DNA from: a virus
Reading direction: 5' to 3' (one strand)
DNA: 21,826 nt
IMG/VR virus record: IMGVR_UViG_3300009494_000022
Span: 1,126 to 22,951 of that record
The notes under the pieces were generated by a model that was not told the origin of the DNA, searched no databases, and saw nothing but the letters and a program-made list of their open reading frames with translations. This document shows, one piece after another, positions 6,977 through 14,394 of this stretch; the stretch's first letter is position 1; the number at the start of each line of letters is the position of its first letter. A program made the translations under genes and the position numbers.

Positions 6977-7522
6977 ATGCCAATCCCGCAGAAGAAACGC
7001 GACCTGCTCAAAGAACAGGTCCTCCGCACGATCCGGCGCCACGGCCCGATCACGGCTCACGCCATTGCCGAGCGCCTTCCGATTCTGACCAACGACCCGG
7101 TCCGCGTCATCCAGCGCAAAGTACGCACGCTCATCGTCAAAGACCGCCGGCCGATTGCGTCTTCTACCGGCGTCCCTGCCGGGTACTTCCTGGTCACGGG
7201 CAACAACCCGGACGCGGCCTACCGCTACGTTCTCCAACTGCGTTCCCGGATCATCGCCATCGCCGAGCGCCTGGGCGCGTTCAAGAAATCCACCGCCAGG
7301 AAGATTCAGCTTCTCCTGTTCGAGGAGATACCGACCGGCCTGCGTCGACCCGACTACAACATCCTCGACGAGGCCGTCCACCCGGTCCGCAAGCCGAGGT
7401 CGAAACCGAAGGCGACTCGCGCCAGGAAGACCCCGCGCAAACCCGTGAAGCCCGCTGCGCCCGCTGCCCGTCGCCGTGCGCCGCGCAAACGCAAGAAGAC
7501 CGCCCGGAAAGTCCGAGCATAA
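6977..7522 (+). CDS. Winged-helix protein with histone H1-like basic tail
   Basis: A 181-residue protein with a strong AAGGAGG site. Residues about 8-75 form a winged helix (LLKEQVLRTIRRHGPITAHA, then VIQRKVRTLI and a wing). A helical middle follows, then a tail from about 138 to the end made almost only of K, R, P, A and T (KPRSKPKATRARKTPRKP and similar). Such tails bind DNA non-specifically, as in histone H1 and bacterial H1-like proteins. In this early position it could be a regulator of middle or late genes or a DNA-condensing protein; the sequence does not decide. Confidence 0.7.
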   Translation: MPIPQKKRDLLKEQVLRTIRRHGPITAHAIAERLPILTNDPVRVIQRKVRTLIVKDRRPIASSTGVPAGYFLVTGNNPDAAYRYVLQLRSRIIAIAERLGAFKKSTARKIQLLLFEEIPTGLRRPDYNILDEAVHPVRKPRSKPKATRARKTPRKPVKPAAPAARRRAPRKRKKTARKVRA

Positions 7523-7571
7523 CATGACGAGGCAGGAGCAGGCAAATCGGAACATAGACCCTGGTGCTGCC

Positions 7572-7606
7572 GGGGGTGACCGCGCTGCTCCGACGCAGTC
7601 ACCCCC
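7572..7606 (+). terminator. Hairpin between the winged-helix and GemA-like genes
   Basis: GGGGGTGAC (7572-7580) pairs perfectly with GTCACCCCC (7598-7606) around a 17-base loop. A C/T-rich tract follows instead of a clean T run, so it may be an attenuator or a weak terminator. The 141 bases 7523-7663 hold no supportable gene. Confidence 0.4.
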
Positions 7607-7663
7607 CCTGCCTCTTTCTCTTCGTTCCTCCTTCCTCCTTCCTCATTCCTGGCTCCTCTCCTC

Positions 7664-8134
7664 ATGACCACCCCCCAGTACCGCCTCGTCTACGGCATCG
7701 CCCGCAAGCTCGGCTACGACAACGACGTGCTCCACGCCCTGGTCAAAGACCTCTTCAACAAGACCTCGCTCCGCGCCCTGCGTGAAGACGAAGCGCACAA
7801 GCTCATCAACCGACTCAAGCGCCTGGCCGGCCAGCCGGTTGAACCCGGCTACCGCACGCCCGGCATGACAGTTGACGACAAAGGAACGACCAGCGAATAC
7901 TGCTCCCCGGCCCAGGCGTACATGATTCGCTACCTCTGTCGTGCGCTGGGCGTCAACCAGACCAGGCTCTGGGGCATCATCCACACCCGCTTCGGACTCC
8001 GCCGCCACATGCACACCCTGGACAACCTCCGGCACCCGGACGCCGAGAAACTCATCCTGCAACTCAAGACCGAGCGCGAAGAAAAGAAACAGCGGGCCAA
8101 GCTGGCCGCCCGCCAGACCGACCTGTCCTTATAA
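7664..8134 (+). CDS. GemA/Gp16-like protein (DUF1018)
   Basis: A 156-residue protein. The N-terminal pattern YRLVYGIARKLGYDNDVLHA, then NKTSLRAL and a helix with LINRLKRLAG, matches the Gp16/GemA (DUF1018) family found in Mu-like phages, here with a longer C-terminal part (RYLCRALGVNQTRLWG and a basic coiled-coil end). In Mu, GemA modulates host gene expression and DNA supercoiling. The ATG has no visible Shine-Dalgarno site; the upstream 50 bases are nearly all pyrimidines. It is typical of the early/middle region and supports assignment to the Mu group. Confidence 0.8.
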   Translation: MTTPQYRLVYGIARKLGYDNDVLHALVKDLFNKTSLRALREDEAHKLINRLKRLAGQPVEPGYRTPGMTVDDKGTTSEYCSPAQAYMIRYLCRALGVNQTRLWGIIHTRFGLRRHMHTLDNLRHPDAEKLILQLKTEREEKKQRAKLAARQTDLSL

Positions 8135-8168
8135 TAGACATGTCCCATTCTGCTTTGAAGGAGGCACC

Positions 8169-8951
8169 ATGAGATTCCAAGCCATCTACCGCCCTCGCGG
8201 CCGGGCCGCGGAATACGCCGAGTGGGCGTGCAACCTCTACACCGGTTGCTCCCACCGCTGTCATTACTGCTACGGCCCGCGCATCACCCACCAGACCCCG
8301 GACCAGTTCGGCCGGCCCAAGCCCAGGGAAAACATCCTCGGCAAACTCAGGCATGACGTCGAGCTCATCGGCCGGCTTCGGAACGAGAACCCCGGACGCA
8401 GCGACATCCCCAGGGTTGTCCACCTCTGCTTCACCTGCGACCCCTACCAGCCCTGCGAACGCAAGCACCTGCTTGCCGCTTCCGCTCGCGGGATTCTCCA
8501 CTTTGCCGGCATCGGGGTCCAGGTTCTCACCAAAGGCGCGGACCTGGCCGAGGCCGACTTCAACCACTACGGTCCGCTCGACTCATTCGGCTGCACCCTC
8601 ACCTGGCCGTCTGAGTGTGAGGATTCCCGTCAATGGGAACCCTTCGCCGACCCGCCTCACGCCCGGATGGCCGCGCTCAAAGAAGCCCATGTTTGCGGCA
8701 TCAGGACCTGGGTCAGCCTCGAGCCTGTCATCCGGCCCGAGCACGCGCTCGCCCTGGTCGACATGACTCATGACTATGTCAACGCCTACCGCGTCGGTCC
8801 GCTCCTGTTCCACCCGGACGTGACCGCGCACATCGACTGGGCTGAGTTTACCCGGGATATCTCCGCACTTTTCGCCGTCTATAACTACGATAGCGAACTA
8901 AAACGCAACCCCGGCAACCTCCTGTTCGCAGCAGGGGAAGCCACGTCATGA
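8169..8951 (+). CDS. Radical SAM protein, spore-photoproduct-lyase-like (COG1533 type)
   Basis: A 260-residue protein from ATG 8169, which has a strong GAAGGAGG site; the longer upstream frame overlaps the GemA-like gene and is not used. The CX3CX2C cluster motif of radical SAM enzymes is present as C27SHRC31HYC34, coordinating a 4Fe-4S cluster that cleaves S-adenosylmethionine. The flanking pattern (RGRAAEYAEWACNLYTGC, then FGRPKPRENIL and FTCDPYQPCE) is that of SPL/COG1533 proteins. The substrate is unknown; members include DNA photoproduct repair enzymes, but many are uncharacterised. It is an accessory gene for a Mu-like phage. Confidence 0.85.
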   Translation: MRFQAIYRPRGRAAEYAEWACNLYTGCSHRCHYCYGPRITHQTPDQFGRPKPRENILGKLRHDVELIGRLRNENPGRSDIPRVVHLCFTCDPYQPCERKHLLAASARGILHFAGIGVQVLTKGADLAEADFNHYGPLDSFGCTLTWPSECEDSRQWEPFADPPHARMAALKEAHVCGIRTWVSLEPVIRPEHALALVDMTHDYVNAYRVGPLLFHPDVTAHIDWAEFTRDISALFAVYNYDSELKRNPGNLLFAAGEATS

Positions 8952-9406
8952 GTCGCCGTTGCTCCATCTGTGGCTGCACCGACGCTCACGCCTGCATGAC
9001 TCCCGAGAGTCCCTGCTACTGGGTTGACGACAATCTCTGCTCGTCTTGTTGGGGCCTGCTGCAGAAGTTCCCGAACGACACCCCCGAGCACCGGTCACTC
9101 CGTTTCATCTTCCGCGCCCTGAACGACGCGACGGTCAGGCATCCGGGTTGGATGCGAGACCCGATTCACGGCGCGGCCGTCATCGCCGAGGAAGCGGGGG
9201 AGATCTGCAGCGTGGCAACCGACCTGGTCTATAACACCCTGAGCGTTGAGGAACAAGAGTGGGCATGGGCGCACATGCGCGAAGAAATCGCTCAGACCGC
9301 GGCCGTCTGCCTCCGGATGCTGATGGCGACCGAAGACCGGTCCGCGGTCATCCAGCACGCCATCGACCGCAACGACTACGAGCACGACAAAGAGGCCAGG
9401 TCATGA
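8948..9406 (+). CDS. MazG-like protein with N-terminal zinc-binding motif
   Basis: A 152-residue protein whose ATG overlaps the radical SAM stop (ATGA). Residues 5-34 hold C5xxC8GC10, C16, C23 and C31xxC34, likely a zinc-binding module. The rest is a helical MazG-like nucleotide pyrophosphohydrolase: E81E82xxE85 and E112E113IAQ116. The Gln at the usual Asp position occurs in some phage MazG-like families. Such enzymes hydrolyse (d)NTPs or alarmones and can counter host stress signalling; the substrate here is not known. Coupling to the radical SAM gene suggests joint expression. Confidence 0.72.
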   Translation: MSRRCSICGCTDAHACMTPESPCYWVDDNLCSSCWGLLQKFPNDTPEHRSLRFIFRALNDATVRHPGWMRDPIHGAAVIAEEAGEICSVATDLVYNTLSVEEQEWAWAHMREEIAQTAAVCLRMLMATEDRSAVIQHAIDRNDYEHDKEARS

Positions 9407-9693
9407 GTCGCTGGCATCCCGGACAGTATCGTTCCACCGGTGGCCCGAGGGTCCACCGCTTCCGATGCACCTGTGTTGCCTGCGGGGACACCTTCATCCG
9501 CCGTGGTCGCTGGCACCCCAACACGGGCCCCTGCAGTGAATGCGGCGGCCACGTCCGCCGGCAACGCCTGGGCCCCGACAACGTCCCCGTCGGCTTCGGT
9601 CCTTACCCTGGAACCCTGGACCCCTCGACCCCTGGACCCCTTTCCTCGACCCCTCGATCCCTTCCCTCGACCACTGGACCCCTCACCGCATGA
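9403..9693 (+). CDS. Zinc-ribbon protein with repeat-derived C-terminal tail
   Basis: A 96-residue protein from ATG 9403 (overlapping the previous TGA). Two cysteine pairs (C24xxC27, C44xxC47) form a zinc ribbon in residues 20-50. The last third is low complexity, made of Pro, Ser, Thr, Gly and Leu (TLDPSTPGPL and similar), encoded by the tandem repeat at 9606-9683. The frame closes at the ATG of the MuF-like gene (ATGA). Function unknown; a nucleic-acid-binding role is only a guess. Confidence 0.6.
   Translation: MSRWHPGQYRSTGGPRVHRFRCTCVACGDTFIRRGRWHPNTGPCSECGGHVRRQRLGPDNVPVGFGPYPGTLDPSTPGPLSSTPRSLPSTTGPLTA
9606..9683 (+). repeat. Degenerate tandem repeat of CCCTCGACCCCTGGACC
   Basis: About four to five imperfect copies of a 16-20 base unit (CCCTCGACC, CCTGGACC) run through the end of the zinc-ribbon gene up to the MuF-like start. 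A related short copy (CCCTCGACCCCTCGGCCCC) lies at 14335-14357, before the portal gene. Confidence 0.7.
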
Positions 9694-10706
9694 CCTTAGA
9701 ACTCGAATCTTCCCGCTCGGTCCGCCGCCTGACGACCGTACTGCGCAGCGTCAAACAGGAGACCATGGCGAAGATGGCCTCGCTGCCCGACGGCGAGTCG
9801 GCTCGCTACCGCTACATGCGCGACTACACCACCGAACTCGACCGGCTGATTCTCGGCTCCCGCAAGGGCGGAAGGATTGTGGTCCGCCCACTCGCCGAGC
9901 GCCTGGCGTCCAGCATCCCGGTCAGCAAGGTCTTCACCGACGCTCATCGCGGGACCGCCCGCGACCTTAACAATGCGCTCGGCCTGGCCGGCCCGCTCAA
10001 CCTGGCCGTCACGGTTCCGCTTATCGACAAACAGGCCCTTGCGTTCCTCGAAGACTACAAACTCGACCTCATCACCAAAGTCACCACTACCGGCCGGGCC
10101 GACATCAGGTCCGCGCTCCGCCTCGGCATCGTCCAGGGCGATGGCGTCGCCGCGGTCTCCCGTCAGATGCTCCGGCAACACCGTGCACTCGCCGGCCGCA
10201 CCGAGCGCATCGTCCGCACCGAACTCGCCCGGGCCAGGGCCGAAGGTCACCGCCGCGGCTACCAGCAGCTTGGTGTCACCCGGGTCGAGATCATCGGCAT
10301 CGGGATCGACTGCCCGATCTGCGGCAAATACATCGGCAAGGTGTACCGCATGGACTCAGCCCCGAGGCTGCCGCTTCATCCCAACTGCCGGTGCGACTTC
10401 GTCGCGGTCGAAATCGGGGACGGCAACTGGCTCATCACTCAGCGCCAGTTGGATTACACGGCTCGCCTGCCCTTGCCCGATGAAGTCCGGATCACTCCCG
10501 CCGTGGTCCGCCGCATTGCCGAGACCTCCCCGCGCGCCATCTACGCCTGGCCCTCCGCGCCCGACGTCCTCACCCGCGGCCGCACGACCGAATCCAAAGG
10601 CGTAACGACCTACTCCCTCCGCCGTCCCAAACCCTTCGTCGCCAACCTCCGCACGATGGCCATCGACGTCAGCGGCAAACGCATCACCGACGCCCGCCTC
10701 AACTGA
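9690..10706 (+). CDS. MuF/SPP1 gp7-like minor head morphogenesis protein
   Basis: A 338-residue protein from ATG 9690 (coupled to the previous stop). The C-terminal half shows the MuF signature: RTELARARAEGHRRG (176-190), C208xxC211 in GIDCPICGK, and HPNCRC (230-235). About 100 further residues follow and match nothing I know. MuF proteins associate with the portal and are packaged or injected with the DNA. In Mu the gene follows the portal gene; here it stands before the lysis and terminase genes and before the predicted late promoter. Confidence 0.85.
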   Translation: MTLELESSRSVRRLTTVLRSVKQETMAKMASLPDGESARYRYMRDYTTELDRLILGSRKGGRIVVRPLAERLASSIPVSKVFTDAHRGTARDLNNALGLAGPLNLAVTVPLIDKQALAFLEDYKLDLITKVTTTGRADIRSALRLGIVQGDGVAAVSRQMLRQHRALAGRTERIVRTELARARAEGHRRGYQQLGVTRVEIIGIGIDCPICGKYIGKVYRMDSAPRLPLHPNCRCDFVAVEIGDGNWLITQRQLDYTARLPLPDEVRITPAVVRRIAETSPRAIYAWPSAPDVLTRGRTTESKGVTTYSLRRPKPFVANLRTMAIDVSGKRITDARLN

Positions 10707-10747
10707 TCCGGTCCGCGTCCGACGTCCGTTCCTCGTCCTTCGTTCTT

Positions 10748-10873
10748 CGTTCCTTCCCCTGGTGTTCTTGGTGCTCTTGGTGTTTACTCCGCTTCTCGTT
10801 CTTCGTTCTTCCATCAGTGTTCATCAGTGTTCATCCGTGGTTTCCTCGCTCCAATCATCCGTGGTTTCATTCC
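10748..10873 (+). repeat. Dispersed composite repeat, copy 1
   Basis: The core CCTGGTGTTCTTGGTGCTC is followed by TTGGTGTTTACTCCG, a CTTCTCGTTCTTCG stretch, tandem GTGTTCATCA units and CCGTGGTTTC. The final GTGGTTTC unit is repeated at 10861-10868. The same modules in the same order occur at 15719-15880, 19235-19325 and 20876-20966. Confidence 0.85.
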
Positions 10874-10876
10874 CTC

Positions 10877-10905
10877 TTGACAACCCGATTCCGTTTCGCT
10901 ACACT
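10877..10905 (+). promoter_or_regulatory. Predicted promoter of the lysis/virion genes
   Basis: TTGACA (10877-10882), a 17-base spacer, and TACACT (10900-10905), with a start near 10912. The perfect -35 suggests recognition by host RNA polymerase without the activator that Mu late promoters need. No ACAA-N7-TTGT operator overlaps it. Confidence 0.6.
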
Positions 10906-11006
10906 CGTCTCAGCACCACCAACTTCCGAAAAGCACCAGGGCACAATTTCACAATCAGCATGGCCGCTCGGGTCGGCGTTCGTGCACGGACCGGAACGAG
11001 GTTTAC

Positions 11007-11237
11007 GTGCGAAAAAGAGACGTCGAGAAAGAGTTCGGCCCCGACATCGCCAGACAATTCGCCCACGTGGAACTGCTGCTTGACGCCGCCCTGCACAAGA
11101 TGCGGGACATGATCCGTCTTGCCCAGGACCCCACCCGTCTGCAGCACGAGTCTGAGCAGCGGAAGGCTGTGCTTGAAGACAAGCTGGACGAAGTACTCGA
11201 AGGAATGACCCAGCTCGGCAAGAACGTTCCTCGCTAG
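11007..11237 (+). CDS. Small coiled-coil protein, first gene of the late operon
   Basis: A 76-residue protein from GTG 11007, with a GAGG site (10997-11000) six bases upstream. It is charged and helical throughout (LLDAALHKMRDMIRL, then AVLEDKLDEVLEGM), predicting a coiled coil and no membrane segment. No family is recognised. Placed before a one-pass membrane protein and an amidase, it may belong to the lysis cassette, or be a small structural or regulatory protein. Confidence 0.6.
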   Translation: MRKRDVEKEFGPDIARQFAHVELLLDAALHKMRDMIRLAQDPTRLQHESEQRKAVLEDKLDEVLEGMTQLGKNVPR

Positions 11238-11259
11238 TCTGCTGATTCTGGCGGACGTA

Positions 11260-11568
11260 ATGCAGGAACTCCTGGACATCGTCAAAGTTACCGGTCCGGC
11301 GATAGCCATCGCCCTGTGGATCGCCATCGCGCTCTGGCGCAAAAACGTCGAACTCCAGCAGCGCATCTTCCAGCTCTACGACCGTTTGCTCCAGGAGCAA
11401 CGGCAACTCCTGACCGCCCCGCTCGAGCTGCTTCGTTCCCGGTCCGAGGCCTCGGGGGCCGACCTGGTCGGCGGGTACATTGACCTGCTTACCCAGCGCA
11501 CCGATGAACTCAAACGGGAAATTGACCGCCTTCATAAGGACAAGGGGTCTTCTGTCCCTAAGAGCTGA
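11260..11568 (+). CDS. One-pass membrane protein with coiled coil, possible holin
   Basis: A 102-residue protein. One hydrophobic helix at about 10-26 (TGPAIAIALWIAIALW) is followed by RK and a long charged coiled coil (NVELQQRIFQLYDRLLQEQR and onward). The TGA is adjacent to the ATG of the endolysin gene, the usual place for a holin or holin-like partner. A single N-terminal span with a cytoplasmic coiled coil is seen in some phage holins, but the assignment rests on context. A weak GGCGGA site precedes the ATG. Confidence 0.6.
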   Translation: MQELLDIVKVTGPAIAIALWIAIALWRKNVELQQRIFQLYDRLLQEQRQLLTAPLELLRSRSEASGADLVGGYIDLLTQRTDELKREIDRLHKDKGSSVPKS

Positions 11569-12285
11569 ATGTCTCTTTTCCGCCGCCGCAAACCCAAGCC
11601 CAAACCCAAACCCAAGCCCACTACTCGTCGTTCCCGCCCGGCCGCCCGCGTCCGACCTGTCCGACGTGTCCAACCGGTCAGACCTCGGCTCCTCACCTTC
11701 TGCGGCGACGCCGGCCACGGCGGACCGGACTCCGGCGCCGTCAGCCGGTCCGGACTCAAAGAAAGCACGCTCGCACTGATTATGACCAACCGCGTTGGCA
11801 ACATGCTCAGCGCCCTGGCCCAGAAGGTATGCTACACCCGCCCCGGCGACTACGGATTCCGACCCGGCGCTCGGCTCAAAGTCGCCGCCGCATGTCACGC
11901 CGACGTCGGCTTCTCGATCCATTACAACCATTACACGACCCCGGGTCCCCGCGGCTTCGAGGTCTGGACTTCCAAAGGCGATACCCTTGCCGACCCGATT
12001 GCGACCAGGGTCTACGCCGAAGTCCAGGCCCGGCTGCCGGGTCTGCCGGTCCGCAAAGACTTCGCCGATGGTGACATCGACAAAGAGCGGCGGCCGAACC
12101 AGCAAGACCTGTACATGCTCTGCGACACGAAGCCTCCCTGGCTCCTGATCGAAGTTCTCTTCCTCTCGAACCCCGAAGACGTGACCCTGGTTCTCGACCC
12201 GGCCTTCAACACCCTGATGGCCGAGGCAATTGCCTGGGGTCTGATCCGTGGCGCCCGCAGCGTCCTGCGTGGCAAAGATGCCTAA
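11569..12285 (+). CDS. Endolysin: N-acetylmuramoyl-L-alanine amidase (Amidase_3)
   Basis: A 238-residue protein. The Amidase_3 fold has the expected zinc ligands and catalytic residue: H50 (GDAGHGG), E65 (GLKEST), H118 (FSIHYNH) and E195 (LIEVLFLSN). It should cut the bond between muramic acid and the stem peptide at host lysis. The first 40 residues are unusual: a (KP) repeat and an Arg/Pro/Val-rich segment (RVRPVRRVQPVRP) encoded by GTCCGAC-type repeat DNA. There is no signal peptide, so it would need the holin. Its last bases overlap the small terminase start. Confidence 0.88.
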   Translation: MSLFRRRKPKPKPKPKPTTRRSRPAARVRPVRRVQPVRPRLLTFCGDAGHGGPDSGAVSRSGLKESTLALIMTNRVGNMLSALAQKVCYTRPGDYGFRPGARLKVAAACHADVGFSIHYNHYTTPGPRGFEVWTSKGDTLADPIATRVYAEVQARLPGLPVRKDFADGDIDKERRPNQQDLYMLCDTKPPWLLIEVLFLSNPEDVTLVLDPAFNTLMAEAIAWGLIRGARSVLRGKDA

Positions 12286-12775
12286 GAAACATCGCGTCGA
12301 CCTCCACGAGCAGGCCTTCCAGCTCTTTCTTCAGAATCAGTCCTTCGAGAAGATTGCCGACGAGATCGGGGTCGCCAAATCCACAGTCCAGCGCTGGAGC
12401 AAAGGCAACCCTGGCCGCGGCGAAAAACCCTGGTCCGCCCGCGCGGCTGCCATCCGCCGCAAAGCCCGGGCCTCGACCGACAAACGTGCGGCCGACGTCA
12501 TCGGCAAACTCTACGCCCAGACCGTTTCTCTGCGCGACGACGTGCTCAGCGAGTTGGAGAATACGCACTGGAAGTCCAAAGAGGGAGCTATCGCCGCGGT
12601 CCGTTCCCTGACCGACCTGGTACTCAAGATGATGCCCGAGCGCCGCGAGCTCAAAGACGAAGCGCTCCAGGCCGTGTTCCAGGTCCTCTTCTCCGACCCC
12701 GACATCGGCCCGGTACTCGAAGAACACAAAGACCGGATTCTCGGCCGTATCGACAAAGCGCTGAACAAAGTCTGA
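12278..12775 (+). CDS. Small terminase subunit / Mu gp27-like HTH protein
   Basis: A 165-residue protein from ATG 12278, which overlaps the amidase stop; an upstream in-frame ATG would extend into the amidase coding region without reason. The N-terminal HTH (FEKIADEIGVAKSTVQRW) followed by PWSARAAAIRRKA and a helical C-terminus fits the DNA-recognition subunit of phage terminases. The gene directly precedes the large subunit with a TGATG overlap, the standard arrangement. It should bind packaging-start DNA near the phage left end. Confidence 0.8.
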   Translation: MPKKHRVDLHEQAFQLFLQNQSFEKIADEIGVAKSTVQRWSKGNPGRGEKPWSARAAAIRRKARASTDKRAADVIGKLYAQTVSLRDDVLSELENTHWKSKEGAIAAVRSLTDLVLKMMPERRELKDEALQAVFQVLFSDPDIGPVLEEHKDRILGRIDKALNKV

Positions 12776-14334
12776 TGGCGGCAAAGAAGCTCGTCTACAC
12801 CACTCGCCAGCGCCGGGCGCTCGACCTGTTCCGCCGGTCCCTGGCGACCAGCCAGGAATACCGGCTCCAGTACCGGACCCGGCCCCGCGATTTCTTCGCT
12901 CAGTTCGGCCACAAGTTCCCGCCGATACTCCGGAAGCTCTTCGACGACGTCTACCATGGCCGTCAGAAGAACGTAGTAGTCCGGGCCCCGCGCGGCGGCG
13001 GCAAGACCTTCTTCGCCGCGGACATCGCCTTCGCCAAGTTCTACCTCCAGGGCTGGAACGTCCTCGACGTTGCCGGCGCGCTCGACCAGGCAACGATTCT
13101 CAACGAGTACGTCAACGAGTTTCTCGACAACCGGGAAGTCAGTCGGTACGCCGAGGGTGAAACCCGGGTTCTCGTCACCGGCAACGACGGCAACTGGATT
13201 CGGGCCTGCGCCAGCTCTCAGACCGCTGTCCGCGGTAAACACGCCCGGGGCCGGCCCATGCTGCTCATCATCGACGAAGCCGCTCTGGTAAAGCCGGCCA
13301 TCCTCCGGTCGGCCCTCAACACCCTGACCGACGCCTCCGATAGCATCGTCCTCTACCTCTCCACGCACCACGAAGTCACCGGCCGCTTCGCCGAAATGTG
13401 CGACGACCCGGCCCGGTTCGGCGTGGTCCTCGTCACTTACGACTCCTTCGACGTCGCGGCGAAATGCACCGGTGACTGTGACCACTGCTTCGACGTCTGG
13501 CGCGAGACCCTGAAGCCCGGCATGGCGGACCAGTACACCGCCGAGTTCCGGGACCACTACTGCCAGGGCCGTGCCCACAAAGGCGAAGGTCACCTCAAAG
13601 TCCAGCAGATCCGGGCCGCCCGGGTCCGCAACCTGTTCAAAGAATGGTTCGAGACCGAAAACATGGGATGGGCTCCGTCCGGTGAAGGCGCGGTCATCGC
13701 CCCGGACAAAATCAAAGCCGCCTACAGTTACGACACGCTTGAGTTCAAACCCGACGCCGACCACTGGTTCGGCATCGACTGGGGCGTGAAGTCCATGACC
13801 ACGATCAACGTTCTCCAGTGGGACGGCGAGACCGTTGACCACCTTGCATCCACGCAATTCTCCGGCGTCACCCTTCCGCTGATCGAAGAGCAACTTGATC
13901 GCTGGGCCGCGGAGTACTGCACTCGTGAAGTCCGGGCTGACTCCTCGCACCCCTTCGAGAACCAGAAGCTCGCCGAAGACGGCTTCGACGTCACGCCGGT
14001 CAAGTTCGGCGACTACAAATCGACCGGTATCGGCTGGGTCAGATACCTGATCGAGACCGACCGCTGGCGCGGGCTCCGCGAGTTCGAGGTTGTCATCGGG
14101 CAACTGCTCAAATGGAAGTACGACAAGCACGGCAAGCCGGTCAAGAAAGACGACCACCACCCGGACGGCCTGCTTGCCGGTACCCATCACATCAACGAAG
14201 GTGCCGGCGGCCGCGGCTTCATCGGCTCGGTTCCGTTGTCTGACTCTGCTGCCGAGTCTCGGCTCGACGCCCTCTTTCATACCGGCGCCCGCAACCTCGA
14301 CCGCCTCATCGGTTCCGGAGTCTCCGATGAATAA
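12775..14334 (+). CDS. Large terminase subunit (Mu gp28-like)
   Basis: A 519-residue protein. ATPase: Walker A APRGGGKT (71-78) and Walker B MLLIIDEA (162-169). RNase H-like nuclease: D335 (FGIDWG), D389 (VRADSSH) and D464 (HHPDGLL). A cysteine group (C231, C235, C238, C263) in the linker could bind zinc. The enzyme powers DNA packaging and cuts the replicated, host-flanked phage DNA. Its length and domain order are normal. A very long open frame on the opposite strand (15411 down to 12511) is a by-product of codon bias. Confidence 0.92.
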   Translation: MAAKKLVYTTRQRRALDLFRRSLATSQEYRLQYRTRPRDFFAQFGHKFPPILRKLFDDVYHGRQKNVVVRAPRGGGKTFFAADIAFAKFYLQGWNVLDVAGALDQATILNEYVNEFLDNREVSRYAEGETRVLVTGNDGNWIRACASSQTAVRGKHARGRPMLLIIDEAALVKPAILRSALNTLTDASDSIVLYLSTHHEVTGRFAEMCDDPARFGVVLVTYDSFDVAAKCTGDCDHCFDVWRETLKPGMADQYTAEFRDHYCQGRAHKGEGHLKVQQIRAARVRNLFKEWFETENMGWAPSGEGAVIAPDKIKAAYSYDTLEFKPDADHWFGIDWGVKSMTTINVLQWDGETVDHLASTQFSGVTLPLIEEQLDRWAAEYCTREVRADSSHPFENQKLAEDGFDVTPVKFGDYKSTGIGWVRYLIETDRWRGLREFEVVIGQLLKWKYDKHGKPVKKDDHHPDGLLAGTHHINEGAGGRGFIGSVPLSDSAAESRLDALFHTGARNLDRLIGSGVSDE

Positions 14335-14394
14335 CCCTCGACCCCTCGGCCCCTGGATGCGTAGCCTCACCTCGGAGGGGAGAACCCTTTCCGC

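Larger units (their letters stand above)
10707..11006 (+). other. Non-coding spacer: composite repeat, promoter and leader
   Basis: No supportable gene. From left to right it holds a C/T-rich start, the dispersed composite repeat (10748-10873), the sigma70-type promoter (10877-10905) and a leader of about 95 bases. A short frame starting at ATG 10960 overlaps the next gene in another phase and is discounted. Confidence 0.7.

Noticed and set aside
7524-7667. Short frame between the winged-helix and GemA-like genes
   Set aside because: The sequence is a hairpin plus a pyrimidine tract; the translation is Ser/Leu/Pro low complexity without a start signal.
8130-8135. Perfect TATAAT before the radical SAM gene
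   Set aside because: No -35-like sequence is found 16-18 bases upstream (CGCCCG), and the match overlaps the stop codon region of the GemA-like gene.
9606-9683. Possible CRISPR-like array
   Set aside because: The units are directly tandem and degenerate with no unique spacers, and they lie inside a coding tail.
10960-11112. Short plus-strand frame with several Cys residues
   Set aside because: It overlaps the GTG 11007 gene in another phase, has no ribosome site, and has low-complexity composition.
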